Below, one piece after another: positions 37,409-41,145 of a stretch of DNA of 41,145 bases. The stretch covers positions 1-41,145 of the forward strand of contig CACYZW010000012.1 of assembly GCA_902778995.1 (NCBI GenBank). Reading direction: 5' to 3'. Below the pieces are notes generated by a model, which saw only the letters and a program-made list of their open reading frames with translations, ran no database searches and was not told where the DNA came from. This DNA comes from an uncultured Eubacteriales bacterium (GTDB lineage Bacteria > Bacillota > Clostridia > Christensenellales > Aristaeellaceae). The position numbers and the translations under genes are program-made. Numbering within the stretch: the first letter of the stretch is position 1; the number at the start of each line of letters is the position of its first letter.

Positions 37409-39766
37409 TCACCCCGCCCGGCGCTGCTCCAGCCGTTCCAGCACGGCTTCCAGCGCTTCGTCCACCTGATTCATCAGATGGATATTCATCTTTTCGAGTA
37501 TTACGGTGTCTATCTTCTCGAGATCCTTTTCGTTCTCCCGGGGCAGCAGTATGCGGGTAATGCCCAACCGATAGGCGGCCAGCAGTTTCTCCTTTACGCC
37601 GCCGATGGGCAGCACCCTGCCGTGCAGCGTGATTTCACCCGTCATGGCCAGCCCGCCGCTGGCAGAAAGGCCGGTCACCGCAGACATCAGCGCGCAGCTG
37701 AGCGCCACGCCCGCCGAAGGGCCGTCCTTTGGCACAGCGCCCTCGGGCACATGAATGTGAATGTCATGCTTTTCAAAGAAATCCGTTTCAACGCCCCATG
37801 TCGACAGCCTTGCGCGCACCACGCTCCTGGCCAGCTCCGCCGATTCGCGCATGACCTCTCCCAGCTTGCCGGTCAGCTTCATTTCGCCCTTGCCAGGAAA
37901 GCAAACCGCCTCCACCGGCATGACCTCGCCGCCGACGCTGGTCCACGCAAGACCGTTGACCACGCCGACCTCGCGCTTTTCAGCCACAGGCTGGCGCAGA
38001 TAGCGGGGCGCGCCCAGATAGGCCTTGAGATCCTTCGGCTTGATGGAGACGCTCTCATCCTCCGGATGCTCCAGGAGATGAAGCGTCGCCCTTCGGCAAA
38101 GCTGGGCGATCTGTCGCTCCAGCGTGCGCACGCCGGATTCCCGCGTATAGCCGTCGATCAGCGCGGCAATGGCTTTGTCCGTCAGCTTCATCTGGCCGCG
38201 CGAGAGATTGTGGGCTTCCCGCTGCTTGGGCAGCAGGTGGCGCTTGGCGATTTCCAGCTTTTCTTCGCTGGTATAGCTGGGGACCTCGATGACCTCCATG
38301 CGATCCAGAAGCGCCCTGTCGATGGTGTCCAGCGAATTGGCCGTGGTGATGAAGAGCACGTCGGACAGGTCGAAGGGTACCTCCAGGTAATGATCCCGGA
38401 AGGCGTTGTTCTGGGCGGGATCGAGCGCCTCCAGCATCGCGGAGGCAGGATCGCCCCGCATGTCCCGGGACAGCTTGTCGATCTCATCCAGCAGGAACAC
38501 AGGGTTCATGGTCTTGCACTGGCGGATTGCGGATATAATGCGCCCCGGCATCGCGCCAACATAGGTCTTGCGATGGCCGCGAATTTCCGCCTCATCGTGC
38601 ACGCCGCCCAAAGACAGGCGCGTGAACTTGCGGCCAAGGGCTCTGGCAATGGATTGTGCGATGGAGGTCTTTCCGACGCCGGGCGGACCCACCAGACAGA
38701 TGATCGGGCTTTTCAGCTTGTCAGAAGCCACGGCGCGCACCGCGAGATATTCGACCAGCCGCCGCTTGACGTCCTCCATGCCGTAGTGATCGGCCTCGAG
38801 AACCTTTCGCGCCTTCCTGATGTCGATGTTTGAGGCGTCATAGACCTCCCAGGGCAGCTCCAGCATATATTCGATATAATTCTGGCTGACCCCGCTCTCA
38901 GGGGCATGCACGGAACTTCGGGCCAGGCGCTTCAATTCCTTTTCCACATGCTCCCTTGCCGCCGGAGGCAGCTTGGAGGCCTGGATACGGCGGCGCAGCT
39001 CGGCGACCTCCTCGTCCTCGTCCTCCCCAAGCTCCTCCTGTATGACGTGAAGCTGCTCGCGCAGGTAGTATTCATGGTTTGCCTTGTCCATGTATTCCTG
39101 GACCCGGGCGTGTATGCGCTCCTCCAGCTCGCTGATCTGGATTTCATCGGCCAGTTTTTCCAGCAACAGCTTCATGCGCTGATCCACGTCCAGGCATTCC
39201 AGTATCGTCTGCTTGTCCTCCAGTCGCGTGAGCATGTTGGAGGCCACCACGTCGCACAGCACCGACGGATTTCGCTCGCCCTCCACAGCCTGCAAAAGCT
39301 CGGGCATGGAGTTGCCCTTTGCCCTGGATGTTTGGGAAGCAAGGCTGCGAATCGCGCCCATCATAGCCCTCTGGTGTACGTCGGTAAAGGGCATCGGAGC
39401 AAGGCTGATCTCGACGACCTCGGCTTTTTGCATCTCACCGGTCTCGACCACATTGATGAGCATCGCCCTTCCGTGGCCCTCCAGCAGAACGCGCGCCGAG
39501 CCGTCCGGCATGTGCAGCAGCTGCTTCACCACGGCGATCGTACCCACGGTATACAGATCTTCAAGGCCGGGATGGTTTACGAGGCTGTCCCTCTGGGCCA
39601 CCACAAACAGGCGCTGATCCTCCCCCTGGGCCGCATCGCGCACCGCAAATAGGGAGCGATCCCTCGCAATGTCAATCGTAAGCACTGTATTTGGAAACAT
39701 CACAAGACCCCGCAGCGGCAGCAGCGGGATCCTGTCAGTATGGTTTTGTCGCGTCACCTTGCTCAA
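37409..39766 (-). CDS. lon: ATP-dependent Lon protease (LonA)
   Basis: This 785-residue AAA+ serine protease degrades misfolded and regulatory proteins in the cytoplasm. The N-terminal LON substrate domain (IPLLPLRGLVMFPNTVL), coiled-coil linker, AAA+ module (Walker A GPPGVGKTS, Walker B VFLLDEIDK, sensor ITTANSLD) and protease domain with Ser in KDGPSAGVAL and Lys in GGVKEKLLAA are all present. Length matches LonA. The frame is open to 39901, but there is no ATG between; the TTG at 39766 has GGGGGA 8 bases upstream and begins 12 residues before the LON domain. A GTG at 39757 is a second choice. A TATACT lies about 40 bases above; no CtsR or CIRCE site is visible. Confidence 0.95.
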   Translation of the reverse strand: MSKVTRQNHTDRIPLLPLRGLVMFPNTVLTIDIARDRSLFAVRDAAQGEDQRLFVVAQRDSLVNHPGLEDLYTVGTIAVVKQLLHMPDGSARVLLEGHGRAMLINVVETGEMQKAEVVEISLAPMPFTDVHQRAMMGAIRSLASQTSRAKGNSMPELLQAVEGERNPSVLCDVVASNMLTRLEDKQTILECLDVDQRMKLLLEKLADEIQISELEERIHARVQEYMDKANHEYYLREQLHVIQEELGEDEDEEVAELRRRIQASKLPPAAREHVEKELKRLARSSVHAPESGVSQNYIEYMLELPWEVYDASNIDIRKARKVLEADHYGMEDVKRRLVEYLAVRAVASDKLKSPIICLVGPPGVGKTSIAQSIARALGRKFTRLSLGGVHDEAEIRGHRKTYVGAMPGRIISAIRQCKTMNPVFLLDEIDKLSRDMRGDPASAMLEALDPAQNNAFRDHYLEVPFDLSDVLFITTANSLDTIDRALLDRMEVIEVPSYTSEEKLEIAKRHLLPKQREAHNLSRGQMKLTDKAIAALIDGYTRESGVRTLERQIAQLCRRATLHLLEHPEDESVSIKPKDLKAYLGAPRYLRQPVAEKREVGVVNGLAWTSVGGEVMPVEAVCFPGKGEMKLTGKLGEVMRESAELARSVVRARLSTWGVETDFFEKHDIHIHVPEGAVPKDGPSAGVALSCALMSAVTGLSASGGLAMTGEITLHGRVLPIGGVKEKLLAAYRLGITRILLPRENEKDLEKIDTVILEKMNIHLMNQVDEALEAVLERLEQRRAG

Positions 39767-40020
39767 CGATAGTTTCCCCCATATACATTGGTATTTGTAG
39801 TATACCGTAGATGTGTTAAGATAAATAGGAATTGACCTGGTGATTTCATCCACGCAATGTAAATGGTGGGTATAATATGATGACTTCGCGGTACTAACCA
39901 TGCAATTGTTTTGCCTTCGGGTATGGACAATTTAAAAATCTTCAATTATAATATAAACGGAATATGTTTCAATAATCCCGAGCACGCAGGTGTGACGGTA
40001 TTTCCGACATAGTACTTTGT

Positions 40021-40157
40021 TATACTGTGCCTTTTACGCGCCTCTGCTGCTCTGCGAAGCGGCAGCGCCATGTGATCCTGGATTCCAGCGCGGACAGGGT
40101 CACGCCTGCCATAGGCAGTGGCGCGACGACTGCAGGGGCCACTGGTGCTGTGGCTTC
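40021..40157 (+). other. Structured non-coding region, candidate RNA leader
   Basis: The 511-base gap between lon and the next gene (39767-40277) has no convincing gene. Part of it folds into consecutive hairpins on the plus strand: 40046-40050 with 40062-40066; 40072-40080 with 40095-40103 (one G-T pair); 40106-40110 with 40114-40118; and 40135-40142 with 40150-40157 (two G-T pairs). A TATACT at 40021-40026 may be its -10 box, though no good -35 is seen. It could be a small RNA or a leader of the secreted-protein gene. Confidence 0.3.
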
Positions 40158-40277
40158 CGTCCTTTCCTGTCGAAGGATTCGCCCGAACCTGCACATCCCT
40201 CGATTTTGAAATGCATGCTGTTTTCAGCTTGTTCGGTCCGATCTCTGAATTTGAATATACTATGGGGAGCAATGACA

Positions 40278-40847
40278 ATGACAAAGCGTTTGTTGGCAAT
40301 TCTCGCGGTGTTTGCGCTGTTTTCGACTTGCGCTTGTGCATCCGCTGAAATGAACTGGGAGGATGCCTTTGGCCTGGACGAGTTTGACGACGGCTATGAG
40401 GGAACCTGGATTCAGGTAAAAGAACCAGGCTTTGAATTCTGTTTGCCAGCGGGTTGGAATAAGACGACAGCGCCCTCCGACGCCGTTTTCGCCGCGACGA
40501 AGGATACCGGCGACGCTTCTTTGTGTATACGTCTCTCGGCACAGGGCGTGAATGATCTCAATGCCTGGGGCAAGGCGAACCTGAAGGAGATTCAGACGGA
40601 CGAAGCGAATTTTTATAACGTCCTGGTCGCCGAACGCGACAATGACGTGACTGTTTACCTCGTCTTATCCGATGGCAACGTGCTCTCCTTCGATTTTACC
40701 CGGGACAACCAAAGCGTCCTTCCCCGATCGTTTGCCCTGCAGATCGTCGGCAGCGTCTGCGAGCTGTGGAACGACGAAGACATGCCCATGATGGAAGACG
40801 ACGGGGATTTTGACTTTGGCGAAGCCTTTGAAGCGGATGCGGGCTGA
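40278..40847 (+). CDS. Secreted protein of unknown function
   Basis: This 189-residue protein begins with a signal peptide (MTKRLLAILAVFALFS, then TCACASAEM) with a type I cleavage site at ASA-E; the Cys pair nearby does not make a standard lipobox. The mature part is acidic, with a beta-rich segment (TWIQVKEPGFEFCLPAGWN, VYLVLSDGNVLSFDF) resembling bacterial domains that describe PsbP/DcrB-like folds, but no family is claimed. It ends in a Met/Asp/Glu-rich tail (MPMMEDDGDFDFGEAFEAD). GGGGAG lies 8 bases before the ATG at 40278. Confidence 0.7.
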   Translation: MTKRLLAILAVFALFSTCACASAEMNWEDAFGLDEFDDGYEGTWIQVKEPGFEFCLPAGWNKTTAPSDAVFAATKDTGDASLCIRLSAQGVNDLNAWGKANLKEIQTDEANFYNVLVAERDNDVTVYLVLSDGNVLSFDFTRDNQSVLPRSFALQIVGSVCELWNDEDMPMMEDDGDFDFGEAFEADAG

Positions 40848-40913
40848 CCTTTTGTTCCTGATGGTCCCGCCTGTGGGACGCCTATACAGAAACACGCTCA
40901 ATACACATATCGC

Positions 40914-40947
40914 TGCTGCACGATTTGATTATGCGGTGTTTCCTTTA
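40914..40947. repeat. Short dispersed repeat, copy 2
   Basis: Matches 17984-18017 at 32 of 34 bases in the same orientation. It lies 38 bases above the -35 box of the tRNA promoter. Confidence 0.7.
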
Positions 40948-40984
40948 AGATGCGGTATAAATTCGTAAAATCTGGAATTGGGTA

Positions 40985-41013
40985 TTGACAAAAGGAAGGA
41001 TTTGATGTAATAT
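40985..41013 (+). promoter_or_regulatory. Promoter of the tRNA genes
   Basis: TTGACA (40985-40990), a 17-base spacer and TAATAT (41008-41013), 36 bases above tRNA-Val. Confidence 0.8.
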
Positions 41014-41049
41014 ACAACATGTCGTTGCGAACGACACAAGGGAACGATT

Positions 41050-41125
41050 GGGAGCATAGCTCAGCTGGGAGAGCATTTGCCTTACAAGCAAAGGGTCACA
41101 GGTTCGAGCCCTGTTGTTCCCACCA
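41050..41125 (+). tRNA. tRNA-Val (anticodon TAC)
   Basis: All four arms fold. Acceptor GGGAGCA pairs with TGTTCCC (one G-T pair), the D arm is GCTC/GAGC, the anticodon stem TTTGC/GCAAA holds the loop CTTACAA with anticodon TAC, and the T arm carries GGTTCGAGCC. The discriminator is A and the CCA end is encoded (41123-41125). Confidence 0.95.
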
Positions 41126-41128
41126 TGT

Positions 41129-41145
41129 GGCGCGGTAGTTCAGTT
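41129..41145 (+). tRNA. Start of a second tRNA, cut by the window end (possibly Asp)
   Basis: GGCGCGGTAGTTCAGTT begins 3 bases after tRNA-Val and has an acceptor strand followed by the conserved TAGTTCAGTT of a D arm. GGxxxGGTAGTTCAG starts are common for tRNA-Asp in Bacillota, but the anticodon is outside the window. Confidence 0.65.

Noticed and set aside
39946..40542. 198-codon Arg-rich frame on the minus strand
   Set aside because: Composition typical of a shadow frame; overlaps the secreted protein gene and the hairpin-rich gap; no ribosome site.
1..41145. CRISPR array, rRNA or transposase genes
   Set aside because: No regularly spaced repeats, no rRNA sequence and no transposase-like protein were seen; the only mobile trace is the MITE-like element and its short relative.

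Overview
The window reads as chromosomal DNA of a Bacillota (Firmicutes), most likely a moderately GC-rich, probably anaerobic clostridial lineage. The pointers are a T-box leucine riboswitch, a CIRCE element, an IreB (UPF0297)/RuvX/UPF0473 block, a lon-ysxC pair, strong AGGAGG-type ribosome sites, TTG and GTG starts, and an abundance of Fe-S proteins. No phage, plasmid, transposase gene, CRISPR array or rRNA gene is visible. Species cannot be named from sequence alone.

Layout. 1-4653 (minus strand): a small heat-shock protein behind a CIRCE-overlapped promoter, a PHP phosphoesterase, a 53-residue FeoB-associated Cys-rich membrane protein, and an OmpR/PhoR-type two-component system. 4924-8764 (plus): PRC-barrel protein, YtxH-like protein, AI-2E family permease, IreB, an aldo/keto reductase with ferredoxin clusters, and RuvX joined in frame to UPF0473. 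9070-13853 (plus): trpS, rsmH, tgt, a FmrO/ArmA-family 16S rRNA methyltransferase and rsmI. 14026-17852 (plus): secG with a very long Ala/Glu tail, then a leucine T-box, a DUF1232 gene and leuS. 18027-18957 (minus): two small unknown genes with their own promoters. 19106-25174 (plus): a small membrane protein, TrmB joined in frame to a class II aldolase, an NlpC/P60 protein, and a cobalamin lower-ligand (nucleotide-loop) operon cobT-cobU-cobS-cobU2-cobC. 25336-25698 (plus): a small membrane protein. 25914-31292 (minus): a complete branched-chain amino acid ABC importer livJHMGF followed by a DUF2284 gene. 31521-33208 (minus): a CrtO-like acyltransferase and a UgtP-like glycosyltransferase. 33366-33500: a MITE-like element. 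33578-39766 (minus): PreA-type dihydropyrimidine dehydrogenase, aspartate kinase, EngB/YsxC and Lon. 40278-41145 (plus): a secreted protein, tRNA-Val(TAC) and the first bases of a second tRNA.

The most striking group is rsmH, tgt, the FmrO-like methyltransferase and rsmI. By family, their products modify 16S C1402 (twice), 16S G1405 and the tRNA wobble base, that is, both sides of the ribosomal decoding centre. A chromosomal, operon-embedded relative of the aminoglycoside-resistance m7G1405 methyltransferases is unexpected there. A second theme is missing stop codons between neighbours: ruvX/UPF0473 and trmB/aldolase are each one open frame with a ribosome site for the downstream partner inside it, and the PRC-barrel frame runs 140 bases into ytxH. 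Start codons were chosen by Shine-Dalgarno spacing and family alignment from memory; no database search was possible.
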